Origin: Saccharopolyspora endophytica
Lineage (GTDB): Bacteria > Actinomycetota > Actinomycetes > Mycobacteriales > Pseudonocardiaceae
Length of the DNA stretch: 64,000 nt
NCBI RefSeq assembly: GCF_018070075.1
Contig: NZ_JAGPXE010000003.1
Coordinates: 186,001 to 250,000, forward strand
Reading direction: 5' to 3'
Shown here: positions 43,303-52,878 of the stretch, one piece after another
Layout of the letters: each line of letters begins with the position of its first letter
How positions within the stretch are numbered: the stretch's first letter is position 1
Position numbers and translations under genes: made by a program
The notes under the pieces: model-generated
Database searches by the model: none
Seen by the model: the letters and a program-made list of their open reading frames with translations, nothing else
What the model was told of the DNA's origin: nothing

Positions 43303-43860
43303 TCAGGCCTTCTTGACCGCGGAGATGTCGAGCTCGACGGTGATCTTCTCGCTGACCAGCCAGCCGCCGGTCTCCAGCGCGGCGTTCCAGGTCAGGCCCC
43401 AGTCCTTGCGGTTGACCTGCAGCCCGCCCTCGAAGCCGACGCGGACGTCGCCGAAGGGGTCCTTGGCCTGGCCGGTGCACTCCAGGTCGAACTCGACCGG
43501 CTTGGTGGTGCCCTTGATCGTGAGGTCGCCGGTGACGCGGAAGGTGTTCTCGCCCTGCGGCCGCACCCCGGTGGAGGTGAACACGATCTCCGGGTGGTTG
43601 TCGATGTCGAAGAAGTCGGCGGTGCGCAGGTGCTCGTCGCGCTGCTCCTGGCCGGTGCTGATGCTGGAGGTCTTCATCCGCGCGGTCCCGGTGGAGTTGG
43701 CCGGGTCGTCGGCGTCGATGCGGATCTCGCCCTCGACGTCGAGGAACTGCCCGCGCACCTTGGTCACCATCGCGTGCCGGGCGACGAATCCCAGCCGGGA
43801 GTGCGCCGGGTCGATGGTGTAGTCGCCGGTGAGCTTTCCGAGGTCGGTGGCTTCGCTCAT
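43303..43860 (-). CDS. YceI family protein (polyisoprenoid-binding lipocalin-like)
   Basis: Beta-barrel protein of 185 residues: LTGDYTIDPAHSRLGFVARH, FFDIDNHPEIVFTST, VTGDLTIKGTTKPV and the closing ISAVKK. It lacks a signal peptide, so it is the cytoplasmic form, which binds isoprenoids such as quinones or long-chain amides. ATG 43860. The gene diverges from a ferritin-like/VIT1 gene over 153 bases. Confidence 0.9.
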   Translation of the reverse strand: MSEATDLGKLTGDYTIDPAHSRLGFVARHAMVTKVRGQFLDVEGEIRIDADDPANSTGTARMKTSSISTGQEQRDEHLRTADFFDIDNHPEIVFTSTGVRPQGENTFRVTGDLTIKGTTKPVEFDLECTGQAKDPFGDVRVGFEGGLQVNRKDWGLTWNAALETGGWLVSEKITVELDISAVKKA

Positions 43861-44013
43861 GGGTGGTCGCTCCCTGGTCTTCCCACGGGGGTTCGGACAC
43901 CACCGACTATGCCGTAGAAGTTTCAACCACGCGGGGACTCCGCCGCTCGTCCCTGGAACGGGTGAGCGGCGAGTCGAGTGGTGACCGCGTGTCGGCGCTG
44001 GGAGGCTGCACGC

Positions 44014-45135
44014 GTGCAGGACAAGATCAGTGACGGCCGTTCGATCCGACGCTGGCGGCGACGGCTCGCCGACGAGCGCGAGGAGGCCCGCGTCTACCGG
44101 AGCCTGGCCGCCCGCCGCAGCGGCGAGGAGCGGGAGATCCTGCTCGGTCTGGCCGAGGCCGAGGAGCGGCACGCCCGGTACTGGGAGGACCTGCTCGGCG
44201 ACGAGATCGGCCCGCAGCGGCGCGGCCAGTTCCGGATGCGCTTCCTGGTCGCCTTGGCGCGCCGCTTCGGCTCGGTGTTCGTCCTCGCGCTGGCCCAGCG
44301 CGCCGAAAGCCGCTCGCCGTACCACTACGACCAGGACGTGCCCGCTTCGATGGCGGCCGACGAGCGGATCCACGAGGAGGTCGTGCGCGCCCTGGCCGCG
44401 CGCGGTCGCGCCCGGGTGTCGGGGTCGTTCCGCGCGGCGGTCTTCGGCGCCAACGACGGTCTGGTCAGCAACCTCGCGCTGGTCCTGGGCGTGATCGGCG
44501 GCAACCTGTCGTCCGAGGTCGTGCTGCTGACCGGGTTCGCGGGCCTGCTGGCCGGAGCGCTGTCGATGGGTGCCGGCGAGTACATCTCGGTCCGCTCCCA
44601 GCGGGAACTCCTCGCCGCGGCCACCCCGGACCCGCAGGCCCGCGCGGTCGTCCCGCACCTCGACGTCGACGCCAACGAGCTCGCCCTGGTCTACCGGGCC
44701 AGGGGCATGGAGGAGGCCGAGGCGCAGCGCCGCGCCGACGCCCTGCTGCGGCAGTTGCGATCGACGCTGCCGCACGCCCACCAGGAATCCGACGTCACGC
44801 CTGAGACCGGCCGAGGCGCTGAGGCGTCGTCGGAGGCCTCGGACGACCACGAGGTGGTCGGCTCGGGTGCGAAGGCGGCCGTGTCGAGCTTCGCGTTCTT
44901 CGCCTCCGGTGCGCTGATCCCTGTCTTGCCCTTCGCCGTGGGCCTGACCGGAGCGGTGGCGATCGTGGCCTCGGTCGTGCTGGTGGGACTCGCGCTGATG
45001 CTCACCGGCGCCACGGTCGGCGTCCTGTCCGGAGCCGCCCCGCTGCCCCGAGCCCTCCGGCAACTGGCCATCGGCCTGGGAGCCGCAGCGGTCACCTACC
45101 TGCTCGGCGTCCTCTTCGGAGCCACCGTCGGCTGA
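44014..45135 (+). CDS. Ferritin-like domain fused to a VIT1/CCC1 iron/manganese transporter
   Basis: Protein of 373 residues: an N-terminal ferritin-like four-helix part (about 1-125; EEARVYRSLAARRSGEERE, AEAEERHARYWEDLL, DERIHEEVVRALAARG) with carboxylate and His ligands, then the VIT1 transporter (SFRAAVFGANDGLVSNLALV; GALSMGAGEYISVRSQRELL) with five helices. Rubrerythrin-VIT fusions oxidise and export or sequester iron. GTG 44014 follows GGAGG by eight bases. A hairpin with 8-bp arms (43941-43948/43964-43971) sits between it and YceI. Confidence 0.9.
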   Translation: MQDKISDGRSIRRWRRRLADEREEARVYRSLAARRSGEEREILLGLAEAEERHARYWEDLLGDEIGPQRRGQFRMRFLVALARRFGSVFVLALAQRAESRSPYHYDQDVPASMAADERIHEEVVRALAARGRARVSGSFRAAVFGANDGLVSNLALVLGVIGGNLSSEVVLLTGFAGLLAGALSMGAGEYISVRSQRELLAAATPDPQARAVVPHLDVDANELALVYRARGMEEAEAQRRADALLRQLRSTLPHAHQESDVTPETGRGAEASSEASDDHEVVGSGAKAAVSSFAFFASGALIPVLPFAVGLTGAVAIVASVVLVGLALMLTGATVGVLSGAAPLPRALRQLAIGLGAAAVTYLLGVLFGATVG

Positions 45136-45178
45136 CCGACGCAGGTGCCGTGAAAGGTGGCGGTTGGATCGTGGCGGC

Positions 45179-45964
45179 ATGGCTGCTCAGCGATACATCT
45201 TCAACACGGCAGAGGCGGGGGAGCATCGGCGTCTGCTCGAACAGGCTCAGGTGTGGGACCGGCTGACGTTCCGCAGGCTTGGTGAGATCGGCGTCGGCGA
45301 GGGCTGGCGATGCCTGGAGGTCGGTGCGGGGAGCGGAACGGTGGTGCGATGGCTCGCCGACCGCGTCGGGCCGACCGGGCACGTGGTGGCGACCGATCTC
45401 GAGACGACGTGGCTGCGAGCGATCGAGGCGTCCAACGTCGAGGTCCGCGAGCACGAGATCAGCACCGGCTCGCTCGGTGACTCGGTCTACGACCTGATCA
45501 ATCTGCGGTTGGTGCTCGTCCACCAGCCTGATGAGCAGGCGGTGCTGGACAAGCTGGTCAAGGCACTGGTGCCGGGCGGGTCGCTGCTCGTCGAGGAGTA
45601 CGACATGCGGACCTTGCCGGCCTGCTCGCCGCCGGACGACACGTGGCGCTCGGTCGGCGGAGCCTCCGTCGAGTTCTTGGAGAAGAGCGGGCTCGACGCC
45701 CATCTGGGGATCAGGCTTCCGGGACTGCTCGAGACCGCGGGGTTGGTCGACGTCGATGCCGAGGCGGTCGGGTTTCCCCGGCGGATCCCGGAGATTCCCG
45801 CCTGGCGGACGCAGATCGTCGAAATCCGCGAACCGCTCATCGCGACCGGGCTGGTCACGCCCGAGCAGATCGACGAGGTCATCGCCGGCTTCGACGACGA
45901 GAGCTGCCGGCTCGTCGTGCACGGGCCGACGATGGTGTCGGTGAGGGGGCGCAAGCCCGCGTGA
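45179..45964 (+). CDS. SAM-dependent methyltransferase (class I)
   Basis: Protein of 261 residues with SAM motif CLEVGAGSGTVVRWLADRVG near 40-60, DLETTW, and INLRLVLVHQPDEQ followed by LVPGGSLLVEEYD. AQRYIFNTAEAGEHRRLLEQ at the start is a feature of an unassigned group. ATG 45179 was taken; a TTG at 45164 five codons earlier has a weak AAAGG and is possible. Substrate unknown. Confidence 0.8.
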   Translation: MAAQRYIFNTAEAGEHRRLLEQAQVWDRLTFRRLGEIGVGEGWRCLEVGAGSGTVVRWLADRVGPTGHVVATDLETTWLRAIEASNVEVREHEISTGSLGDSVYDLINLRLVLVHQPDEQAVLDKLVKALVPGGSLLVEEYDMRTLPACSPPDDTWRSVGGASVEFLEKSGLDAHLGIRLPGLLETAGLVDVDAEAVGFPRRIPEIPAWRTQIVEIREPLIATGLVTPEQIDEVIAGFDDESCRLVVHGPTMVSVRGRKPA

Positions 45965-45965
45965 C

Positions 45966-46005
45966 GGCCGTGGTCGACGGACCGGTGAGCCCGTCCACCA
46001 CGGCC
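45966..46005. terminator. Bidirectional terminator between convergent genes
   Basis: Arms 45966-45980 and 45991-46005 pair over 15 bp with one mismatch, loop ten bases. It is in the 48-base gap between the methyltransferase and the aldo/keto reductase. Confidence 0.8.
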
Positions 46006-46012
46006 GGGGTGG

Positions 46013-46996
46013 TCAGCGGTCGAGGCGGGACATCCCGTCCGGGTGGTAGCGCTCGCCTGCGGCGGTGCCGGGCGGGAACTGCTCGGACAGCTCCGCGACG
46101 AGCTCCGGGCTGAGGGTGACGTGGGCCGCCTGGACGTTGGCCTCCACGCGCGCGATGCGGCGGCTGCCCGGGATCGGCAGGACGTCCTCGCCCCGGGCCA
46201 GCAGCCACGCCAGCGCCAACTGCGCCGGGGTGATCCCGAGGCGATCCGCGTGCTCGCGCAGCGGCCGGGTCAGCTCGATGTTGCGCTGCAGGCTCTCCTC
46301 CTGGAACCGCGGGTAGCGCTTCTTGCGGACCTCCAGGTTCTCCACGTCGGAGGCGTTGGTGAACGAGCCGGTGAGCACCCCGCGTCCCAGCGGCGAGTAG
46401 GCCACCAGGCTCACGCCCAGCTCGCGGGTCGCCGGCAGCAGCTCGGCCTCCGGGTCGCGGGTGAACAGCGAGTACTCCTGCTGCACCGCGGTGATCGGGT
46501 GCACCTGGTGCGCGCGGCGCAACGTCGCGGCGCTGATCTCCGAGAGCCCGATGTGGCCGATCTTGCCCTCGGCGACCAGCTCGGCCATCGCTCCGACGGT
46601 GTCCTCGATGGGCGTGGTGCGGTCCAGCCGGTGCAGGTAGTAGAGGTCGATGTGGTCGGTGCCCAGCCGGGACAGGCTGGCGTCCACGGCCTGCCGGACG
46701 TACTCGGGCTTGCCGCCGCCGGTCTCCTTGTTGGCGCCGAACTTGGTGGCCAGCACGACCTCGTCGCGGCGGTCGGCCAGCAGTCCGCTGATGAGCTGCT
46801 CGTTGTGGCCGTCGCCGTAGACGTCGGCGGTGTCGAGGAAGTTCACCCCGAGGTCGAGCAGCTCGTTGAGCAGCTTCGCCGATTCGGCGTCGTCGGCGGT
46901 GCCGTAGACGCCGGACAGGCCCATCGCGCCGTAGCCGATGGCGCTGACCTCGGGACCGTTGCGGCCGAGTCGGCGACGTGGGGGAATGTCGGACAC
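46013..46996 (-). CDS. Aldo/keto reductase
   Basis: Protein of 327 residues, NADPH-dependent AKR (AKR13-like). Tetrad: Asp and Tyr in FLDTADVYGDGHNE, Lys in LATKFGANK, His in YYLHRLD. Later SPLGRGVLTG and PGSRRIARVEAN bind the cofactor. The first ten residues (MSDIPPRRRLGRNG) match relatives. Substrate unknown. Confidence 0.92.
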   Translation of the reverse strand: MSDIPPRRRLGRNGPEVSAIGYGAMGLSGVYGTADDAESAKLLNELLDLGVNFLDTADVYGDGHNEQLISGLLADRRDEVVLATKFGANKETGGGKPEYVRQAVDASLSRLGTDHIDLYYLHRLDRTTPIEDTVGAMAELVAEGKIGHIGLSEISAATLRRAHQVHPITAVQQEYSLFTRDPEAELLPATRELGVSLVAYSPLGRGVLTGSFTNASDVENLEVRKKRYPRFQEESLQRNIELTRPLREHADRLGITPAQLALAWLLARGEDVLPIPGSRRIARVEANVQAAHVTLSPELVAELSEQFPPGTAAGERYHPDGMSRLDR

Positions 46997-47038
46997 GGAT
47001 CGGCTCCTGATCGCGTAGGTGGTGGTGATCGCCAGCCT

Positions 47039-47060
47039 AGCCCCGGTGGTTAGCGGGGCT
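47039..47060 (-). terminator. Terminator of the acetyltransferase gene
   Basis: AGCCCCG (47039-47045) and CGGGGCT (47054-47060), 7 bp perfect, loop eight bases, 20 bases after the acetyltransferase stop. Confidence 0.55.
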
Positions 47061-47079
47061 CACAATCTGGGACGTGGTG

Positions 47080-47391
47080 TCACAGCTCGAAACCGGCGCG
47101 GCGCTCGGCGGGGACCAGGTCGACGTAGTCGGGGTGCTTGGCGATCCAGCCGCGCACGTACGGGCAGAACGGCAGCACGGCCAGCTCGCGCCCCCGGACC
47201 TCGTCCAGCGCGGCGCGCACCAGCTTGCTCGCCAGGCCCTGACCGCTGAAGCCGTCGTCGATCTCGGTGTGGGTGAACGAGATCTGCCCGGGCTTGAGCT
47301 TGTACTCGGCGAAGCCGGCCAGCTCCCCGCCGACGCGGACCTCGAAGCGGTTCGCGTCGGGGTTGTCCTTGATCTCGGGCTCGGTGCTCAC
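47080..47391 (-). CDS. Small GNAT-like N-acetyltransferase (YidJ/GTNAT type)
   Basis: Protein of 103 residues with the short GNAT core: FTHTEIDDGFSGQGLASKLV (acetyl-CoA loop) and LPFCPYVRGWIAKHPDY, which marks the Gcn5-related small family (human NATD1-like). GTG 47391 has GGAG upstream; no in-frame ATG is better. It diverges from the pirin gene over 75 bases holding an ACAATGATTGT palindrome (47423-47433). Confidence 0.87.
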   Translation of the reverse strand: MSTEPEIKDNPDANRFEVRVGGELAGFAEYKLKPGQISFTHTEIDDGFSGQGLASKLVRAALDEVRGRELAVLPFCPYVRGWIAKHPDYVDLVPAERRAGFEL

Positions 47392-47466
47392 CGCTGCTCT
47401 CCCGTCGTTGGATGATGGTTCAACAATGATTGTGCATGCTTGAGTCGGCTGGAGGAGGCTGAGGAC

Positions 47467-48459
47467 GTGAGCAATGTCGAGAACGACCCCGACGAGCTGC
47501 GCTGCGGAGGCGTGGCCACCGCTGCCGCGCAACCCGAACTGCTGCGACCGCGCGAGGTTCCGCTCGGCGGCCCGCGCGCGATGCTGGTCGGCCGGACGCT
47601 GCCCAACCGCGACCGCCGGATGGTCGGGGCCTGGTGCTTCGCCGACTTCTACGGTCCGGCGGACATCTCGGGCCAGGCGGGGATGCAGGTCCCGCCGCAC
47701 CCGCACACCGGCCTGCAGACCGTCAGCTGGCTGCTCGACGGGCAGGTCCTGCACCGGGACAGCGTGGGCAACACGCAGCTCGTCGAGCCGGGGCAGCTGA
47801 ACCTGATGACCGCCGGTCGGGGCATCTCGCACTCCGAGGAGTCCCCGGCGGATCACTCGGCGATCCTGCACGGCGTGCAGCTCTGGGTCGCGTTGCCCGC
47901 CGACGAGCGGGGCGTGGCCCCGCACTTCGAGCACCACGGCGACCTGCCGGTGATCACCACGCCGGAGGGCTCGGTGATGGTGCTGATGGGTTCGCTGCTC
48001 GGCGCGACGTCGCCGGCCAAGACCTACACCCCGCTGGTCGGCGCGGAGCTGACCATCAACCCCGGTGCGACCATGCGCCTCCCGGTCGAGCAGGACTTCG
48101 AGCACGCGGTGCTGGCGCTGTCGGACCTGGTGGTCGACGGCCGGGAGGTGCGCACCGGCGAGATGCTCTACGTGGGGCAGGGCGGCGGCGACGTGACGAT
48201 CGAGACAGGCGGCCCCGGTCGGGCGATGCTGCTCGGCGGCGTGCCGTTCGAGGAGGAGATCGTCATGTGGTGGAACTTCGTCGGCCGCACCCACGACGAG
48301 GTCGCCCAGGCCAGGGCCGAGTGGGAGCAGGGCCGCGAAACCTCCGACGAGCGAGGGCGTTTCGGTGTCGTGCGCGGATACGCCGCGCCCGCGCTGCCCG
48401 CTCCGGAGCTGCCCAACGCGGCGTTGCGGGCGCGCGGGCGGGTCCGAGATCGATCTTGA
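47467..48459 (+). CDS. Pirin family protein
   Basis: Double-cupin protein of 330 residues. Iron ligands are in MQVPPHPHTGLQTVSWLL (His-x-His), the GISHSEES His and Glu. The second cupin (about 160-280) and a C-terminal extension FVGRTHDEVAQARAEWE are present. Bacterial pirins act as quercetinases or redox sensors. GTG 47467 follows GGAGGAGG by eight bases, better than TTG 47440. Confidence 0.9.
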   Translation: MSNVENDPDELRCGGVATAAAQPELLRPREVPLGGPRAMLVGRTLPNRDRRMVGAWCFADFYGPADISGQAGMQVPPHPHTGLQTVSWLLDGQVLHRDSVGNTQLVEPGQLNLMTAGRGISHSEESPADHSAILHGVQLWVALPADERGVAPHFEHHGDLPVITTPEGSVMVLMGSLLGATSPAKTYTPLVGAELTINPGATMRLPVEQDFEHAVLALSDLVVDGREVRTGEMLYVGQGGGDVTIETGGPGRAMLLGGVPFEEEIVMWWNFVGRTHDEVAQARAEWEQGRETSDERGRFGVVRGYAAPALPAPELPNAALRARGRVRDRS

Positions 48460-48531
48460 TCGTCCCCCGGCGACCGGCCCGTGCCACCGCGTAGAGTCCG
48501 GGGAAAGTGTTCTGATGAAAGGAGCAGTTGA

Positions 48532-49536
<1,005 letters not shown>

Positions 49537-49541
49537 TCAGC

Positions 49542-50342
49542 TCACTGGGCGGGGTGGTTGCGCAGCCACTCCGCCCAGGTGGTCCGGCCGTGCCGGTCGT
49601 TCGGGCACGTCCAGTCCGACGCGATGCGCCGCAGGCGCTTGGGAGCGGGAACATCGAGCACGCGCGGCTTCCTCCCGCGCGCCTCTTGCCAGGCCGTCAG
49701 CGCCTGCTTCAGCGTGAGCACCTCGGGACCGCCGAAGTCCGGACGCCGCCCCGACGGCCCCTCGGTCACGCATCCCGCGAGGTAGTCGGCGAAGTCGCGC
49801 TCGTCGACCGGCTGCGTGCGCAGCTCACCGGGCAGCGGGATGACGGGAAGCCGTGCGGCGCGACCGAACATCCGGTCCAGCAGCCAGTGGAACTGGGTGG
49901 CCCGCGCGATCGACCACGGCACGTCCGAGACGCTGACCAGCTCCTCGGCGGTGTGCTTGAGCCGCAGGTAGGGCAGCGCCGGTCGGTCGACGCCGACGAT
50001 CGAGACGTGGACGAAGTGGCCGACTCCCGCGGCCGCGGCGGCTTCGATCAGCCGCGAGGTGCCGTCGACGTCGACGTCCGGTGGGCTGCGCCAGAAGTCC
50101 ACCGGCAGCAGGTACCCGCGCTGCGCGCCCGGCGACCAGGTCGCCGCGTGCACCACGGTGCTCGCCCCGGCGACGAGCTCCTCGATGCCCGTGCCGACGG
50201 CCAGATCACCGGGCACCCATTCGACGTCGGCGTCCGTGCCCGGGTGGCGGGTGAGCACCCGGACCTTGTGCGTCGGCTTGAGCAGGCGAACCAGTTGACG
50301 TCCCAGATGACCGGTGCCACCGGTGATCGCGACCGTTTCCAT
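49542..50342 (-). CDS. NAD(P)H-binding (NmrA-like/atypical SDR) protein
   Basis: Protein of 266 residues with TGGTGHLG at 7-14, VLTRHPG for the adenine-ribose side, VHAATWSPG and VSIVGVDRPALPYLRLKHTAE; catalytic Tyr/Lys (YLRLK) resemble extended SDRs. Often a quinone- or flavin-linked reductase. It converges on the CurA-like gene six bases apart. ATG 50342. Confidence 0.87.
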   Translation of the reverse strand: METVAITGGTGHLGRQLVRLLKPTHKVRVLTRHPGTDADVEWVPGDLAVGTGIEELVAGASTVVHAATWSPGAQRGYLLPVDFWRSPPDVDVDGTSRLIEAAAAAGVGHFVHVSIVGVDRPALPYLRLKHTAEELVSVSDVPWSIARATQFHWLLDRMFGRAARLPVIPLPGELRTQPVDERDFADYLAGCVTEGPSGRRPDFGGPEVLTLKQALTAWQEARGRKPRVLDVPAPKRLRRIASDWTCPNDRHGRTTWAEWLRNHPAQ

Positions 50343-50399
50343 GGGCCGGCACCTCCCGGGATCGACGATCCCACTGGTGCGCGGCCTCCGCGAGCGGCG

Positions 50400-51053
50400 T
50401 CAGCTCCCCAGCAGCGGACCGGCGAGGCCGTCGACGACGCCCCCGACCAGCGGCAGCAGACCCGGCTTCGGCTCGGACGTCGGGCTGGGCTGGGACGGCT
50501 CCGTGGTCTGGCTCGGCTCGGAAGGCTGAGTCGGCTGGGAGGTCTCGGTCGGCTCCGAGGGCTGAGTGGGCTCGGAGGTCTGCGTCGGCTCCGACGTCGG
50601 CGTCGGTTCGGACGTCGGCGTCGGCTCGCTGGTCGCCGACGGGGTGCTCGTCGGGTCGGTCGTGGTCGACGGCGCGGAGCTGCGCGCGGTGGTCTCCTCG
50701 GAGGTCTCCGATGTCGGCGCGGCGGGCTTCGGTCCTGCCATCGCCGGTGCGGTCGGTGCCGGCGGCGGCACGATCGGGACGACCGGGGGAGTGCCGGGGT
50801 TCGCCTCGGGCGTCATCAGCTGCGGCAGGTACTGCCGGGACGGCGCTGAGGCCTGGGCCCGCGCGGCGTTGGCCGGCTCGGGCATCGCCACCTCGTCCGC
50901 GCGCGTCTGCGAGTAGTGCGCGCTGGTGGCGGCGATGACGGCGAGCACCGCCGCGGTCGTGTAACCGAGCACCGGTGCGGTGTACCGCCACGCGGCGCCA
51001 CGCCGGTGGCGTCCTCGCCCGGATCGCGCCAACGACGACCTGCCCACTGCCAC
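50400..51053 (-). CDS. Membrane-anchored Ser/Thr/Pro-rich protein
   Basis: Protein of 217 residues: a basic N terminus (RSGRGRHRRGAAWRY), one transmembrane helix at about 27-44, then a disordered extracellular part rich in Pro, Ser, Thr and Glu with TSEP repeats, ending in a hydrophobic PLVGGVVDGLAGPLLGS. It looks like a cell-surface stalk, possibly glycosylated by actinomycete mannosyltransferases. GTG start 51053. No family recognised. Confidence 0.75.
   Translation of the reverse strand: MAVGRSSLARSGRGRHRRGAAWRYTAPVLGYTTAAVLAVIAATSAHYSQTRADEVAMPEPANAARAQASAPSRQYLPQLMTPEANPGTPPVVPIVPPPAPTAPAMAGPKPAAPTSETSEETTARSSAPSTTTDPTSTPSATSEPTPTSEPTPTSEPTQTSEPTQPSEPTETSQPTQPSEPSQTTEPSQPSPTSEPKPGLLPLVGGVVDGLAGPLLGS
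50469..50640 (-). repeat. Degenerate TSEPTx/PSEPTx tandem repeats
   Basis: Within the membrane-anchored protein, about 56 residues are built of six-residue units such as TSEPTP, TSEPTQ and PSEPTE. The DNA is a matching 18-base-pattern repeat, likely to vary in copy number. Confidence 0.8.
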
Positions 51054-51087
51054 TCACCCCACTGCCGGTTGATCCGTTCCGCCCAAA

Positions 51088-51113
51088 GACTCTCACCCGA
51101 ACGAGTGAGAGTC
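51088..51113. promoter_or_regulatory. 9-bp inverted repeat in a divergent promoter region
   Basis: GACTCTCAC (51088-51096) and GTGAGAGTC (51105-51113), perfect, spacing eight bases. It lies in the 225-base gap between two divergent starts, so it is more likely an operator than a terminator; no regulator gene is adjacent. Confidence 0.55.
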
Positions 51114-51278
51114 GATCGAACCTTACGTCACCATCGCGCCCGTTCGCCAGCTCCGTCCTGATTCCTCCCGGACGCGGGACGAGGCGCGCTCTCCTCCGGA
51201 TGGCGGGCACTCGGAAAGCAGCGGGGCGCGCGGTGTTCGGGGCGCTATGTTGCCGTCGAGCCGAACGAGAGGTGCGAC

Positions 51279-52445
51279 GTGAAGCTGCTCGACGACGTCA
51301 GTGACGTGCTGCCCACCGACCGCGACGCGGCCACGCTGGTCGGCCGCGTGCACGACCCGCAGGAGTCCGGCCCGGCCGTGGTCGCCGTGCGCGGCGACCA
51401 GCTCGTCGACCTCACCGACACCGTCCCGACGCTGACCGACCTGCTGGAGCACCGCGATCCCGTGGAGCTCGCCCGCACCGCCGCACCGCGCAAGAGCTGG
51501 CCGCTGGCGAGCGCGCTCGCCGCGACGATCGACGGCGGGCCGGGGCCGAGGTTGCTGGCGCCGGCGGACCTGCAGGTGCTCAAGGCGGCCGGGGTCACCT
51601 TCGTCAAGAGCATGCTGGAGCGGGTCATCGAGGAACGCGCCGCGGGCGATGTGACCCGGTCGGCGGAGATCCGCGAGCAGGTGGAGTCCGCGATCGGCGG
51701 CACCCTCGCCGCGATCCGGCCGGGCTCGGAGGAAGCCCGCGCGGTCAAGGAAGTGCTGGTGCGCGACGGGCTCTGGTCGCAGTACCTGGAGGTCGGGCTC
51801 GGCCCGGACCCGGAGATCTTCACCAAGGCGCCGCTGCTGGCGGCGGTGGGCGCGGGTGCCGAGATCGGCATCGCGGAGGGATCGGACTGGAACAACCCGG
51901 AACCCGAGGTGGCGCTGGCGATCCGCGGCGACGGCCGGATCGTGGCCGCGACGCTGGGCAACGACGTCAACCTGCGTGACGTCGAGGGCCGCAGCGCCCT
52001 GCTGCTGCCCAAGGCCAAGGACAACAACGCCTCGGCATCGCTGGGGCCGTTCCTGCGCCTGTTCGACGACGGGTTCGGCCTGGACGACGTGCGGAACCTG
52101 GACGTGCGGCTGGAAGTTCGGGGTGAGGACGGGTTCGTCCTCGACGGGCACAGCTCGATGCGCGAGATCAGCCGGGACCCCGAGGAGCTGGCCGCGTCCG
52201 CGCTGGGACCGCACCACCAGTACCCGGACGGGCTGATCCTCTACACCGGCACCCTCTTCGCGCCCACCGAGGACCGGGGAGCGCCGGGGAAGGGCTTCAC
52301 CCACCAGGTCGGCGATGTGGTGCGGATCTCCACCCCGAAGCTCGGCACCCTCGCCAACCGGGTCAACCGCAGCGAGCGGTGTCCGCAGTGGACCTTCGGC
52401 GTGCGCTCCCTGCTCGCCAACCTGGTCCACCGCGGACTGCTCTAA
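51279..52445 (+). CDS. FAH-family 2-keto-3-deoxy-D-xylonate dehydratase-like protein (XylX type)
   Basis: Fumarylacetoacetate-hydrolase-fold protein of 388 residues. DAATLVGRVHDP, LKAAGVTFVKSMLERVIEER, DGLWSQYLEVGLGPDPEIFT, NNPEPEVAL, GNDVNLRDVEGRSALLLPKA and the closing LANLVHRGLL match, from memory, the long FAH group containing Caulobacter XylX. That enzyme dehydrates 2-keto-3-deoxy-D-xylonate to alpha-ketoglutarate semialdehyde. The Glu/Asp metal site (EPE...D) is intact. GTG start. No other pentose-oxidation gene is nearby. Confidence 0.78.
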   Translation: MKLLDDVSDVLPTDRDAATLVGRVHDPQESGPAVVAVRGDQLVDLTDTVPTLTDLLEHRDPVELARTAAPRKSWPLASALAATIDGGPGPRLLAPADLQVLKAAGVTFVKSMLERVIEERAAGDVTRSAEIREQVESAIGGTLAAIRPGSEEARAVKEVLVRDGLWSQYLEVGLGPDPEIFTKAPLLAAVGAGAEIGIAEGSDWNNPEPEVALAIRGDGRIVAATLGNDVNLRDVEGRSALLLPKAKDNNASASLGPFLRLFDDGFGLDDVRNLDVRLEVRGEDGFVLDGHSSMREISRDPEELAASALGPHHQYPDGLILYTGTLFAPTEDRGAPGKGFTHQVGDVVRISTPKLGTLANRVNRSERCPQWTFGVRSLLANLVHRGLL

Positions 52446-52472
52446 CCCCCTTCTGGCCCCCTGGAGAGAGCG

Positions 52473-52500
52473 TCACCGGCCCGTGAAGGTGGGCCGGTGA
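52473..52500. terminator. Bidirectional terminator
   Basis: Perfect 10-bp stem TCACCGGCCC/GGGCCGGTGA with an eight-base loop, between the convergent XylX-like gene and a small membrane gene. Confidence 0.8.
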
Positions 52501-52504
52501 TCGC

Positions 52505-52663
52505 TCAGTTGTGGTCGGACAGGCGCGCGCTGCGCTTCACCTGAGCGGCCACGTCGCGGAGCCCCCGCCGGGTGCTCATCGACCCGGTGCCCTCCAGCGC
52601 GTCGGTGAACATCACGAACCCCAGAACCAGAACCAGCAGCATTGCCACGACGACGACGAACAC
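52505..52663 (-). CDS. Small single-helix membrane protein, 52 residues
   Basis: VFVVVVAMLLVLVLGFVMF forms one transmembrane helix, followed by a basic cytoplasmic tail (STRRGLRDVAAQVKRSARL). GTG 52663 follows GGGGAGG by four bases, which fixes a start well inside the longer 81-codon frame. Function unknown. Confidence 0.72.
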   Translation of the reverse strand: MFVVVVAMLLVLVLGFVMFTDALEGTGSMSTRRGLRDVAAQVKRSARLSDHN

Positions 52664-52878
52664 TTTTCCTCCCCTTTCCGACTGCGGTATCGAGCTCCCG
52701 CAATCCCTCGTTACTACTGGGACGCGCTTCACCCGCCGGCGTGGCGCCAAATCACCCGAATGTGACGCAAGTCGCTGTCGGTGGTGCCGTCATGGCGTCC
52801 GGCGACGGGTGCATAGGATCGGCGCCGAGGGCCGAGCGGACGGTCCCGAAGCACTGCGACGAGGACTAACCTGGAGCC

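Noticed and set aside
50469..50640. Tandem repeat considered as CRISPR-like
   Set aside because: The units are contiguous, coding, and lack spacers; no cas genes.
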